From contig NZ_CP108106.1 in NCBI RefSeq assembly GCF_041435195.1, positions 2,356,001 to 2,420,000 on the forward strand: DNA of 64,000 bases, in the 5' to 3' direction. The notes below the pieces were generated by a model. It worked only from the letters and a program-made list of their open reading frames with translations, was not told the origin of the DNA and did no database searches. The position numbers were made by a program, and so were the translations under genes. Positions 56,062 through 63,559 of this stretch are shown in pieces. Within the stretch, counting starts at the first letter, position 1, and each line of letters starts with the position of its first letter. The DNA is from Streptomyces sp. NBC_00224 (lineage in GTDB: Bacteria; Actinomycetota; Actinomycetes; Streptomycetales; Streptomycetaceae).

Positions 56062-56880
56062 TTACGCGCCGGAGCGGGCGCGGCGGTAGAGCGTGGCACC
56101 GGCGAGCAGCAGACCCGCACCGGCCGGCAGGGCGATGCCCACCGCGTCCGACCCGGTGTGCGCCAGCGCCCCGGCGGCCTGCGGGGCCGTCACGGCCTGG
56201 GTGCCCGGGCCGTGCGGAGCGGCCGGGGTACCCGGAGTGCCCGGGGTGTGCGGGTGCTGGCCGGGCTTGGTCCGGTGGATCGGCTTGACCGCGTCCCCGG
56301 GCTTGCCCGGGTGGTGCGGCGTGCCGGGGTGGTGCGTGCCCGGGTGCTCGCCCTCGCACGGCTCACCGGGCTTGCCGGGGTGGCCCGGCTTTCCCGGGTG
56401 GCCGGGGTGGCCGGGCTTGCCGGGGTGGTGCGGGGTGCCGGCGTGGTGACCGTCGCCGGACACGTTGGCGCAGTCGTTGCCGAAGACCGGGTTGAGGGCC
56501 CCGATCACGGTGACGCCGTTGCCGCAGGCGTTGACCGGGACGTCGACGGGCGCCTGGACGCTGTTGCCGGAGCCCACGCCGGGCGAGTCGCTCGCGTGGC
56601 CGTGGGCCGTGGCACCGCCGCCGCCGTGATGCGAACCACCCTTGTTGACACAGGTGTTGCCCATCGCCGGGTTGAGCAGCCCGATGACGTTGACGGTGTT
56701 GCCGCACGCGTTGACCGGCACGTGGATGGGCGCCTGCACCGCGTTGCCGGACAGGACGCCCGGGGAGTTGGTCGCGGAGCCGTTCGCCTTCGAGTCGGCG
56801 TGTGCGTAGCCACTGCCCATGGCGATGACGCCGGTGGCGGCGGCCATGGTGATCAGGCCTTTTCTGGTGACCTGTCGCAT
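56062..56880 (-). CDS. chpC: Long chaplin with two chaplin domains and LAxTG sorting signal (ChpC-like)
   Basis: A 272-aa cell-wall chaplin, a surface-active protein that coats aerial hyphae. A signal peptide (RKGLITMAAATGVIAMGSGYAHA, cleaved about residue 27) precedes two chaplin domains (about 35-80 and 98-140), each with GNxVQAPxxVPVNACGNxVxVIGxLNPxFGNxC and two cysteines. A Pro/Gly/His-rich spacer (HPGKPGHPG repeats, about 150-225) follows. The sortase signal LAHTG, a hydrophobic helix and the tail RRARSGA end the protein. LAxTG is the class E sortase motif. It lies next to chpH as in S. coelicolor (SCO1674/SCO1675). The ATG at 56880 begins the signal peptide. Confidence 0.93.
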   Translation of the reverse strand: MRQVTRKGLITMAAATGVIAMGSGYAHADSKANGSATNSPGVLSGNAVQAPIHVPVNACGNTVNVIGLLNPAMGNTCVNKGGSHHGGGGATAHGHASDSPGVGSGNSVQAPVDVPVNACGNGVTVIGALNPVFGNDCANVSGDGHHAGTPHHPGKPGHPGHPGKPGHPGKPGEPCEGEHPGTHHPGTPHHPGKPGDAVKPIHRTKPGQHPHTPGTPGTPAAPHGPGTQAVTAPQAAGALAHTGSDAVGIALPAGAGLLLAGATLYRRARSGA

Positions 56881-57017
56881 AGGTTGTTCCCTGCCTTCTA
56901 CCTTCCGGATGCTCCCGGACACCGTTGCGCCCGGGAGTGGGTGCCTGGCGGCCCCGGAGTGCATGGCGCGCACTCCGGGGCCGCCGGACTCAGACCCTCA
57001 CGGGTTCAGGCTCGACG

Positions 57018-57251
57018 TCACTTGTTGACGCAGGTGTTGCCGAAGGCGGGGTTCAGCAGCCCGATCACCGAGATCGTGTTGCCGCAGACGTTCACCGGCA
57101 CGTGGACCGGAACCTGGATGACGTTGCCCGAGGCGACACCGGGGGAGCCCACCGCAGCACCCTGCGCACCCGCGTCGGCGACGGCGAGGCCCGCACCCGC
57201 GAGAACCAGACCACCAGTGACAGCCGCAGCAGCGACGACCTTCTTGATCAT
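57018..57251 (-). CDS. chpH: Short chaplin ChpH
   Basis: A 77-aa secreted chaplin. The signal peptide (MIKKVVAAAAVTGGLVLAGAGLAVA) is cleaved near Ala26. The mature part is a single chaplin domain: SPGVASGNVIQVPVHVPVNVCGNTISVIGLLNPAFGNTCVNK, with two cysteines for one disulfide. It assembles into amyloid-like fibres that lower surface tension for aerial growth. The ribosome site AAGGAGG is strong. ChpH is one of the two short chaplins needed for normal aerial development in S. coelicolor. The chpC start lies 138 bases downstream of its stop. Confidence 0.95.
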   Translation of the reverse strand: MIKKVVAAAAVTGGLVLAGAGLAVADAGAQGAAVGSPGVASGNVIQVPVHVPVNVCGNTISVIGLLNPAFGNTCVNK

Positions 57252-57418
57252 TACTTCCTCCTTGTTGGCAAAGGTGCGATCCCAGCCGCGGACCGCACAC
57301 CCTGTAACGACGGAGAAGTTATGGGGCTACGAGCTTATGAACGCATTCACTCTTCTCAGTCAACTGCGCACGCCTGGACGATTGTTGGCTTTTCGTTTCA
57401 GCAAAGTGGCCGTTGAGA

Positions 57419-57456
57419 GGTCCACGGGTGCCGTGCGTGCCCGGCACCCGTGGACC
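57419..57456 (-). terminator. Hairpin terminator downstream of the M20 peptidase gene
   Basis: Perfect 15-bp arms (57419-57433 and 57442-57456) with an 8-base loop, 9 bases after the stop at 57465. Confidence 0.9.
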
Positions 57457-57464
57457 TGCCCAGG

Positions 57465-58790
57465 TCAGGACGCGTCGATGAACCGGTCGAGGACCCGTAC
57501 GCCGAACTTCAGGCCGTCCACCGGCACCCGCTCGTCCACGCCGTGGAACATCCCGGCGAAGTCCAGCTCCGGCGGCAGCTTCAGCGGCGCGAAGCCGAAG
57601 CAGCGGATTCCCAGGTCCGCGAAGGACTTGGCGTCGGTGCCGGCCGAGAGCATGTACGGCACGGCGCGCGCGATCGGGTCCTCGGCCACCAGGGCCGTCT
57701 GCATGGCGTCGACGAGCGCCCCGTCGAAGGTGGTCTCCAGCGCCTTGTCGGCGTGCACGTCCTCGCGCCGGACCCGGGGCCCCAGGATCCGGTCGAGGTC
57801 GGCGAGGAACTCCTCCTCGTACCCCGGCAGGAAGCGGCCGTCGACGTGCGCGGTCGCCTGCCCCGGAATCACGTTGACCTTGTAGCCGGCGCCCAGCTGG
57901 GTCGGGTTGGCGGTGTTCTGGAGCGAGGCGCCGATGAGCTTGGCGATGCCGCCGAGCTTGGCCAGCGTCTCGTCCATGTTCTCCGGGTCGAGCTCGGTGC
58001 CCAGCGCGTCGCCGAGCTCGTCGAGGAAGTGCCGCAGCGTCTTGGTGACGCGGACCGGGAACTTGTGCCGCCCGAGCCGCCCGACGGCCTCGGAGAGCTC
58101 GGTGATGGCGTTGTCCTTGTGGATCATCGAACCGTGCCCGGCGCTGCCGTCCACGGTCAGCTTCATCCAGTGCATGCCCTTCTGGGCGGTCTCCACGAGG
58201 TAGAGCCGCAGGTTCTCGTTGACGGTGAACGAGAAGCCGCCGACCTCGCTGATCGCCTCCGTCACACCCTCGAACAGGTCGGGGTGCTTGTCGACGAGGT
58301 AGCGGGCCCCGTACGTGCCGCCCGCCTCCTCGTCGGCGAGGAAGGCGAGCACGATGTCGCGCGGGGGCTTGCGGCCGCTGCGCAGCCGGTCCCGTACGAC
58401 CGCGAGGGTCATCGCGTCCATGTCCTTCATGTCGACCGCGCCGCGCCCCCAGACGCAGCCGTCCGCGATCTCGCCCGAGAACGGGTGGTGCGTCCAGTCG
58501 TCGGCGTTGGCCGGGACGACATCGGTGTGGCCGTGGATGAGCAGCGCGGGCCGCGACGGGTCCTCGCCCTGGATCCGGGCCACGGTGGAGGCCCGCCCGG
58601 TGTGCGATTCGAAGATCTTCGGTTCGAGCCCCACCTCCGCGAGCTTCTCGGCCACGTACTCGGCCGCCGCCCGCTCGCCGGGACCGGAGTGGTCCCCGTA
58701 GTTGCTGGTGTCCATCCTGATCAGATCGCGACAGAGGTCGACGACCTCGTCCTCGCCGGTCACGCCCCGCGCCGCCTTCGACTCGCTCAC
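57465..58790 (-). CDS. M20-family metallopeptidase (dipeptidase/deacylase type)
   Basis: A 441-aa dinuclear zinc hydrolase. Metal and catalytic motifs: LLIHGHTDVVPA (His and Asp of the catalytic block), WGRGAVDMKDMDA (bridging Asp), ADEEAGGTYGA (catalytic Glu pair) and a C-terminal AGTDAKSF plus FHGVDERV (last His). A dimerisation lid (about residues 180-310) sits between. The substrate class is acyl-amino acids or peptides. The GTG at 58790 follows GGGAGGAAG. A longer reading (58862) lacks a site. It is divergent in direction from the tRNA-Leu gene. Confidence 0.93.
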   Translation of the reverse strand: MSESKAARGVTGEDEVVDLCRDLIRMDTSNYGDHSGPGERAAAEYVAEKLAEVGLEPKIFESHTGRASTVARIQGEDPSRPALLIHGHTDVVPANADDWTHHPFSGEIADGCVWGRGAVDMKDMDAMTLAVVRDRLRSGRKPPRDIVLAFLADEEAGGTYGARYLVDKHPDLFEGVTEAISEVGGFSFTVNENLRLYLVETAQKGMHWMKLTVDGSAGHGSMIHKDNAITELSEAVGRLGRHKFPVRVTKTLRHFLDELGDALGTELDPENMDETLAKLGGIAKLIGASLQNTANPTQLGAGYKVNVIPGQATAHVDGRFLPGYEEEFLADLDRILGPRVRREDVHADKALETTFDGALVDAMQTALVAEDPIARAVPYMLSAGTDAKSFADLGIRCFGFAPLKLPPELDFAGMFHGVDERVPVDGLKFGVRVLDRFIDAS

Positions 58791-58980
58791 GCTGCTTCCT
58801 CCCGTTGCCGCTGCCGCTTCCAGAGTCCTCCTCATCCTCCCCCCACGCCCCCGCCCGCCCAAGGGCGGCTTCCCGTCGACATACGACGTTCACGCAGGCC
58901 ACGGGGGTGATCGAGCACCCCCAGATGTTTGCTATTGTTTTCCACGTCGGAACGGGCACGGCCCGCGAGACAGACACCTT

Positions 58981-59068
58981 GTCCGGGTGGCGGAATGGCA
59001 GACGCGCTAGCTTGAGGTGCTAGTGCCCTTTATCGGGCGTGGGGGTTCAAGTCCCCCCTCGGACACCA
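58981..59068 (+). tRNA. tRNA-Leu (anticodon GAG), CCA encoded
   Basis: The acceptor GTCCGGG pairs with CTCGGAC (59058-59064, one G-T pair), then discriminator A59065 and genomic CCA at 59066-59068. The anticodon stem CTAGC/GCTAG encloses the loop TTGAGGT, so the anticodon is GAG. A long variable arm (TGCCCTTTATCGGGCG) marks a class II tRNA, here leucine. The T-arm is GGGGGTTCAAGTCCCCC. A strong terminator follows. Class II tRNA 3' ends are common integration sites, and mobile-element-like genes lie directly downstream. Confidence 0.97.
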
Positions 59069-59102
59069 CTTGGGACGTTCACGAGATCGTCCCGAAGCGT
59101 TC

Positions 59103-59142
59103 ACGAATTACCGGCGAGTCATGTGACTCGCCGGTAATTCGT
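59103..59142 (+). terminator. Terminator of the tRNA-Leu gene
   Basis: Perfect 19-bp arms (59103-59121 and 59124-59142), 35 bases after the tRNA. Confidence 0.9.
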
Positions 59143-59233
59143 CGTTTCTGGGGCCTTGAGCCTCGTGATCGGCTCGATGAGGGGGTGAGGCGGTGGCGGT
59201 CCAGGCACTGCGCCTCTCACCAGCGGAAACAAG

Positions 59234-59274
59234 ACATGCCTGCGCGACGGCTGGTAGCCGTGGCGCAGGCATGT
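59234..59274 (-). terminator. Hairpin terminator of the recombinase/DDE operon
   Basis: 19-bp arms with one mismatch (59234-59252 and 59256-59274), 36 bases after the stop of the DDE-like gene, followed on the minus strand by a T-rich run. Confidence 0.88.
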
Positions 59275-59309
59275 GGGGTTTTCAGGGGGCGGGGCGCGGC
59301 TGGGGTGTG

Positions 59310-61211
59310 TCACTCGCGTGGCGGAGGCTCGGCCTGCTCGGTCGGGAGCGGTCGCGCCTGCGGTGGATCGGAGTACGCACCGAGTCGGGTTGCGGTGCTC
59401 TGCGTGCCGGCTTTGCGGGGCTGGATGCCCTGGTCGCGGAGGAACCGTCGGATGGCTCTGAGGTTCGCCACGAAGATGATGACGGCATTGAGCAGGGTCT
59501 GTGCGACGCGTCCGTGCGGCAGGCGGAGCTGGGGATTGTCGATGCTGTCGAGGGCGGACTTCTTGAGGTTGCCGTTGCCGCCCTCATTCTGACTGCGCAG
59601 TCCGGACCAGGCTTCCTGCCACAGAGGGGTGAACAGGGGGTATTTCTGCCGCCACTTGGCCAACACGGTGCCCGGGACGGTGATGCTCTTCCCCCTGCAG
59701 ATGTCGGGGTAGACGGGGGGGTCCCGTTTGGGCCTAGGGATGGTGGGCAGGGCTGCCGACGTGCGGACAGTGGGGGCGTCGAGGTCGACGACGGTGGATG
59801 GGCGTGGCTGGGGCCGGCGGTAGCAGGTGACCGTGGCGTGCGGCCCGAGGGCGGGGCACTGTCGACGCTGATCTCCTGCGGGCCCGTATTCCTTGATCTT
59901 GGTTTGGTAGTCCTTCCGGGACTGGATCAGGTTGAGTGCGTGGGCGCGGTCCTCGTCCGTGCGGCTGTCGATGTATGTGGCGCCTGCATTGATGAGCGAG
60001 GTGGGCATCAGCGGGCAGTAGAACTCGCCGCCGACCAGCTGCATGCCGCGGAACTCTCCCTGCCGGTCGACCTTGTCGTCGTTGTAGTGCTTCACCGCGT
60101 TGAGGCCGAGTTTGAGCAGCTGCAGATGCAGGTTGTGAGGCTTGGCCTGGGTGATGCCCCGGTCGGCACAGAACAGGTCTTTGACCAGGCCTCGTTCGAA
60201 GGCTGGCTGGATGGCGCGCAGGGCGGCCGGGCCGGGTTCAGTGCCGGGGGTGTGAAGGATCATGCCGAGGCAGACCGCCGGGTAGGCGCCGGCGAGGTCG
60301 CCATGGCCATGGCCCGGGAACGCGGCCATCATGGCGTAGCGGAACTCTCTCTTCTCCGGCGCCTTGGCCTTCTCCTCCTGTCCCGACTTGGTCTTGCGAG
60401 GCGGTGGCTTGTTTGCCGTGCCGCGCCGGGTGCCAGTGTTCGCGGAGGCCGCAGCTTTGCCGCTGGGCCCCGGCTTCTTCTGCGTTCCTCCCTTCACGTA
60501 CATCCCGGCGGTGATCTCAAGCGAGGCCCGGTCCTGGTGGTAGTCCGGCTCTTTGCCCCAGACCGGAACCGGAGTGTCGTCGACCGCGATGTGGCCAGGC
60601 CACCGAGCGAAGTCGCCGCGCCGGTAGGAAGCCATCACCGGAGCGAGAATCAGATCCTGGGCGATGGCCTCCAGCTTGCGTACAGTGTCCTGGTTGTCGT
60701 GGGCATTCCACTTCCGTCGGATCTTCTTGGCCTCGCTGAGGGACAGCCGCTTGCGGCGGTCGTGCGGTGCAGGGTCGAGACGCCGGGTCATCGAGGACCA
60801 GGACCGGTAGACGCGCTTCGACGTCGCGTACTGGTGGTGCGCGACGCGGTCGATTTCTTCTCGTGTTGCGCCCTCGCGGATGTGCAGGTCGACGTCGGGG
60901 ACGTCAAGGAGGGCTTTGGACCCTGGAGACAAGGCGGAGAAGAGCGTCTCCCACGCGTCGTTGATGTTCGCGCTCTTGCCCATGTACTGCGACAAGATCA
61001 GGCCGATCAGCACTGTGCGGAACGGAAAGCCCTTCGGGCCTGGCCGGTGCTCGTTGGAGGGAAGGCGTTCCACTACTCCGCTGTGGCGCACGAGGTCGAA
61101 GACCTGCCTCACAACGCGGTCGCTGAGGGTACGGCCGGGGGCCTGCGGTGCAGGGCGTAAAGCGAGGCCGGTACGCCGGCAAGGTTTGTCCTCCGGGTTC
61201 TTCCTGCTCAT
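59310..61211 (-). CDS. DDE-transposase-like protein, large, family not recognised
   Basis: A 633-aa protein. The N-terminal part (GFPFRTVLIGLILSQYMGK, NINDAWETLFSALSP) resembles the DUF-type DNA-binding region of IS1182/IS4-like transposases. The core carries an acidic triad in transposase-like settings: HIAVDDTPVPVWG (Asp211/212), KDLFCADRGITQ (Asp350) and SQNEGGNGNLKK (Glu543), followed by VANLRAIRRFL. A basic, low-complexity insert (about residues 240-290) interrupts the core. The ATG at 61211 overlaps the stop of the recombinase-like gene by ATGA, so the two are translated together. I cannot name an insertion-sequence family and saw no terminal inverted repeats. Confidence 0.75.
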   Translation of the reverse strand: MSRKNPEDKPCRRTGLALRPAPQAPGRTLSDRVVRQVFDLVRHSGVVERLPSNEHRPGPKGFPFRTVLIGLILSQYMGKSANINDAWETLFSALSPGSKALLDVPDVDLHIREGATREEIDRVAHHQYATSKRVYRSWSSMTRRLDPAPHDRRKRLSLSEAKKIRRKWNAHDNQDTVRKLEAIAQDLILAPVMASYRRGDFARWPGHIAVDDTPVPVWGKEPDYHQDRASLEITAGMYVKGGTQKKPGPSGKAAASANTGTRRGTANKPPPRKTKSGQEEKAKAPEKREFRYAMMAAFPGHGHGDLAGAYPAVCLGMILHTPGTEPGPAALRAIQPAFERGLVKDLFCADRGITQAKPHNLHLQLLKLGLNAVKHYNDDKVDRQGEFRGMQLVGGEFYCPLMPTSLINAGATYIDSRTDEDRAHALNLIQSRKDYQTKIKEYGPAGDQRRQCPALGPHATVTCYRRPQPRPSTVVDLDAPTVRTSAALPTIPRPKRDPPVYPDICRGKSITVPGTVLAKWRQKYPLFTPLWQEAWSGLRSQNEGGNGNLKKSALDSIDNPQLRLPHGRVAQTLLNAVIIFVANLRAIRRFLRDQGIQPRKAGTQSTATRLGAYSDPPQARPLPTEQAEPPPRE

Positions 61212-62140
61212 GCCGCCCCCCGCAACAGCTCGGATGCCTCCGCTTCGGGCACGTCGTGGAGGAAGACGAGGTAGCGCGAGAGGCTGTGCAGGGTTCCGAG
61301 TCCGGACGCTTTGAGGACCACCTTCAGCGGAATACCTGCATTCAGCAGATCGACGAGCCAGGTCGTGCGCAGCCGCTGGGTCTGCAGCACTGCACCGTCA
61401 CAACGGCCGATGATCCGCGGGTACCTGGCCAGCCAGTCCGATGCGATGTGCTTGCTGGTGCGGTCCTGCCAGTCCGGCCGGAAGGCGTACGCGTCTGCCG
61501 GGATGTGGGCGGCTTCCGCCAGCAGCAGTTCCTCGTAGGCGTACCGGCATACGACAGTGCGCGGACGGCGCCCGTGCACCTTGACCAGTGCCCGGCCGGT
61601 GGGGCCCGCGAGGATGTCCCGCCCCTGAACGTACGCAAGATCCTCAACGGCAAGCCCGCAACCCAGGCCGAGACAGAACAGAAGACAGGCGTTGCGCCGC
61701 TGGGCGGGGGTGGGCAGGCTCTGCGCCCAGATCAGCCAGTAGGCGATTTCTGCCGGCGGGTAGGGGGCCACTGGGGCGGCGGTGGCCTTCAGACGGATCG
61801 GCGGATGCTGTCCGAGCTGGTCCAGCAGGAGTGCTTCCGAGGCCCGGCGCAGCTGGCTGCTGCAGGTTCGGCGGCTGTTGGCGGCCATGTCGCGGCAGCC
61901 GACGAGGATGAACCGTTCGACAGTGCTCTGGTCAAGGATCACCGAGGGTTCGAGCAGGAGGCCCTGGGACTCGACCCAGGCGACCAGCCGTGCGAGCGGC
62001 GTCATGACCACGTCTGGGCCGTAGGGTCCCGCTGCGACGGCCATGAATCCCAGCGAGCGGACGACCGGAGCGATGCGGCGCCACTGGGCGGGCGGCACCG
62101 TCTCCGCCTTCGGTGCGTAGGCCAGCAGGCGATTCGACAC
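61208..62140 (-). CDS. Tyrosine-recombinase-like protein with incomplete catalytic set
   Basis: A 310-aa protein. The GTG at 62140 is five bases after GGAGG. Its C-terminal half follows the tyrosine recombinase fold, but several active residues differ. The first Arg position reads GCGLAVEDL (Ala164), and the His of box II is Gln255 (TQRLRTTW, Arg258 kept). The next His is Leu281 (SGLGTL), and the nucleophile Tyr290 is present (SLSRYLVFLH). The strand with the usual Lys reads VKVHGRRPRTV (Lys187, Arg191/192). Catalysis as in classical integrases is doubtful. It may be a DNA-binding or accessory recombinase. It is coupled by ATGA to the DDE-like gene and divergent from an HTH gene across a 20-bp palindrome. 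Confidence 0.72.
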   Translation of the reverse strand: MSNRLLAYAPKAETVPPAQWRRIAPVVRSLGFMAVAAGPYGPDVVMTPLARLVAWVESQGLLLEPSVILDQSTVERFILVGCRDMAANSRRTCSSQLRRASEALLLDQLGQHPPIRLKATAAPVAPYPPAEIAYWLIWAQSLPTPAQRRNACLLFCLGLGCGLAVEDLAYVQGRDILAGPTGRALVKVHGRRPRTVVCRYAYEELLLAEAAHIPADAYAFRPDWQDRTSKHIASDWLARYPRIIGRCDGAVLQTQRLRTTWLVDLLNAGIPLKVVLKASGLGTLHSLSRYLVFLHDVPEAEASELLRGAA

Positions 62141-62170
62141 AGCGACCTCCAGGCGCAAGGCCCATGACAG

Positions 62171-62190
62171 GTGGCCGGTTAACCGGCCAC
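62171..62190. promoter_or_regulatory. Perfect 20-bp palindrome, candidate operator of the mobile-element genes
   Basis: GTGGCCGGTT-AACCGGCCAC, exactly self-complementary, in the 90-base divergent region between the recombinase-like gene (start 62140) and the HTH gene (start 62231). Position and perfection suggest a dimeric regulator site, most simply for the HTH protein. A role in recombination is also possible. Confidence 0.6.
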
Positions 62191-62230
62191 TGGTGTCAGT
62201 GTCGATCACGATCTGAAGGAACGCATCTTT

Positions 62231-62551
62231 ATGACCGGAGGCCGAGCGCGCACGGCGCCGCCATGGAGCTACGCCGTCGATCCGGAGGAGTGGCCGGATG
62301 CCCGGATCGCCAGGGAGCCCGCCGCGGCGGTGGTCCAGACGATTGCCCGCCGCCTCGCCGCCGCCCTGCGTGAGAGGCCGGAGCTCTCGCTGCGTGCACT
62401 GGCCGCCCAGAGCAACGTCGGCAGACAGACCATCGGCGATCTGCTGGCGGGCGCCACCTGGCCGGATGTGCTGACGGTCTGCCGGCTGGAGCGTGCCCTG
62501 GGTCTCGCGCTCTGGCCCGGATCGAATGCGACCCAAAGTGCTCATGACTGA
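62231..62551 (+). CDS. Small XRE-like helix-turn-helix protein
   Basis: A 106-aa protein. The central region LSLRALAAQSNVGRQTIGDLLAGATWPDVLTVCRLERALG (about residues 54-93) is an XRE-type HTH. The N-terminus (WSYAVDPEEWPDARI, then a helix TIARRLAAALRERPE) may be the dimerisation or effector part. It is divergent from the recombinase-like gene, with the perfect palindrome at 62171-62190 between. The most likely role is autoregulation and control of that operon. The ATG at 62231 has a GAAGGA site 11 bases upstream. Confidence 0.8.
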   Translation: MTGGRARTAPPWSYAVDPEEWPDARIAREPAAAVVQTIARRLAAALRERPELSLRALAAQSNVGRQTIGDLLAGATWPDVLTVCRLERALGLALWPGSNATQSAHD

Positions 62552-62698
62552 CCCCCAATTGCCTGTTTGAGGTCAGTCGTGCACGCTCAAGTGCGGAATG
62601 GCGCAGACGCCCTATAGCGCCACCCGTGGGAGCGCTAGAGTGAACGTGCGCGACGGACCGGAACCCTGCTAGGAGAAGCGTCCGTTCGCGTGTTTGGC

Positions 62699-62729
62699 GG
62701 CCTCCCTCGACCGCTAATCGAGGGAGGCC
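62699..62729. terminator. Hairpin terminator between the HTH and winged-helix genes
   Basis: Perfect 12-bp arms (62699-62710 and 62718-62729) with a 7-base loop and T-rich bases following on the plus strand. The two flanking genes converge here. Confidence 0.85.
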
Positions 62730-62761
62730 TGCTTGTTGGGTTAGGGTCGTTCTCGGGTAGA

Positions 62762-63283
62762 TCAAGCAGCCCGGGATGACAGCACGGCCCGAAACATTCC
62801 CGGTGCTACGTTTTCCACCTCGCCAAGTTGCTTCATACGGTTGAGGGTTTTTCCTACGGATGAGCGGACCGTCGCGTCCGCTCCCGGGCGCACCGCCGCC
62901 GCGATATCGGTGATGGACATTGCCTCTTGAGCGGCGCACAGGAGTGTGAGGATCGCATCGCGCATGCTTCCGTTACGCGGTGGCCCCAGGGTCCGAGTGC
63001 CAATCCCCGGGCGCGCATCTTCGGGCGAAGGATCCTCGTCGGCGACAGAAACTTCAGACGGACCCTCCCGGCAAGGCTGGGCGGTTTCCGCGTCCTCGCC
63101 AGTGTCCAGCGGCTCTTCGCGGACATCGGTGGATTCGGCGCCCTGGCACATCATCGCGTACACAGCTTCCAATGTCGCCAACTCGCCGCGCAGTGAAGTG
63201 ATCAGCTCCTTCACGGCATGCCGGGCCTGGCCGATGTAGACACCCTTGTCTGACGCAGGTGCGCTGGTCCGGTATCCCGCCAT
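62762..63283 (-). CDS. Hypothetical protein with C-terminal winged-helix-like domain
   Basis: A 173-aa protein. An N-terminal helix (GQARHAVKELITSLRGELATLEAVYAMMCQG, about residues 18-48) is followed by a polar, disordered middle (about 50-105). The C-terminal 68 residues (SMRDAILTLLCAAQEAMSITDIAAAV, VRSSVGKTLNRMKQLGEVENVAPGMFRAV) look like a winged-helix or HARE-type HTH domain. It probably binds DNA. I know no named family. The ATG at 63283 is the first in-frame start. Its neighbourhood beside the recombinase region suggests accessory DNA. Confidence 0.72.
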   Translation of the reverse strand: MAGYRTSAPASDKGVYIGQARHAVKELITSLRGELATLEAVYAMMCQGAESTDVREEPLDTGEDAETAQPCREGPSEVSVADEDPSPEDARPGIGTRTLGPPRNGSMRDAILTLLCAAQEAMSITDIAAAVRPGADATVRSSVGKTLNRMKQLGEVENVAPGMFRAVLSSRAA

Positions 63284-63559
63284 AGCGAACTCCTAAGGAA
63301 GGCCGCTGCCAGTGTAGGGACGGCACACTGTGGCACGCACGCAGTTCCTGTGAGGCGCTATCAAACGGTCAGCACTGCGCTCAAGCACGACAAGTCCGGT
63401 CGGGGTTATCGCAGGATCGACCTATCTTGGTGCAGAGTTGGCTCGCCGGGTTCGAGTGATGCCGCACCGGAACTGTGAGACGTGCCATCACAGAATCCTG
63501 ACGTGTGGATCTGTCGAAGCTCCCGGTCTCCGGGAACGTTTGAGCGTTACGGTTCCTTC

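Noticed and set aside
56240..56450. Regular short repeats resembling a CRISPR-like array
   Set aside because: They encode the HPGKPG spacer of chpC in frame; unit length and the absence of unique spacers exclude CRISPR.
62207..62545. Longer N-terminus for the recombinase-like protein
   Set aside because: The extension overlaps the divergent HTH gene and its promoter and has no ribosome site; GTG 62140 has GGAGG at good spacing.
63290..63559. Possible attachment site or small gene before the IclR gene
   Set aside because: No copy of the tRNA-Leu end, no convincing frame, and no strong hairpin seen.
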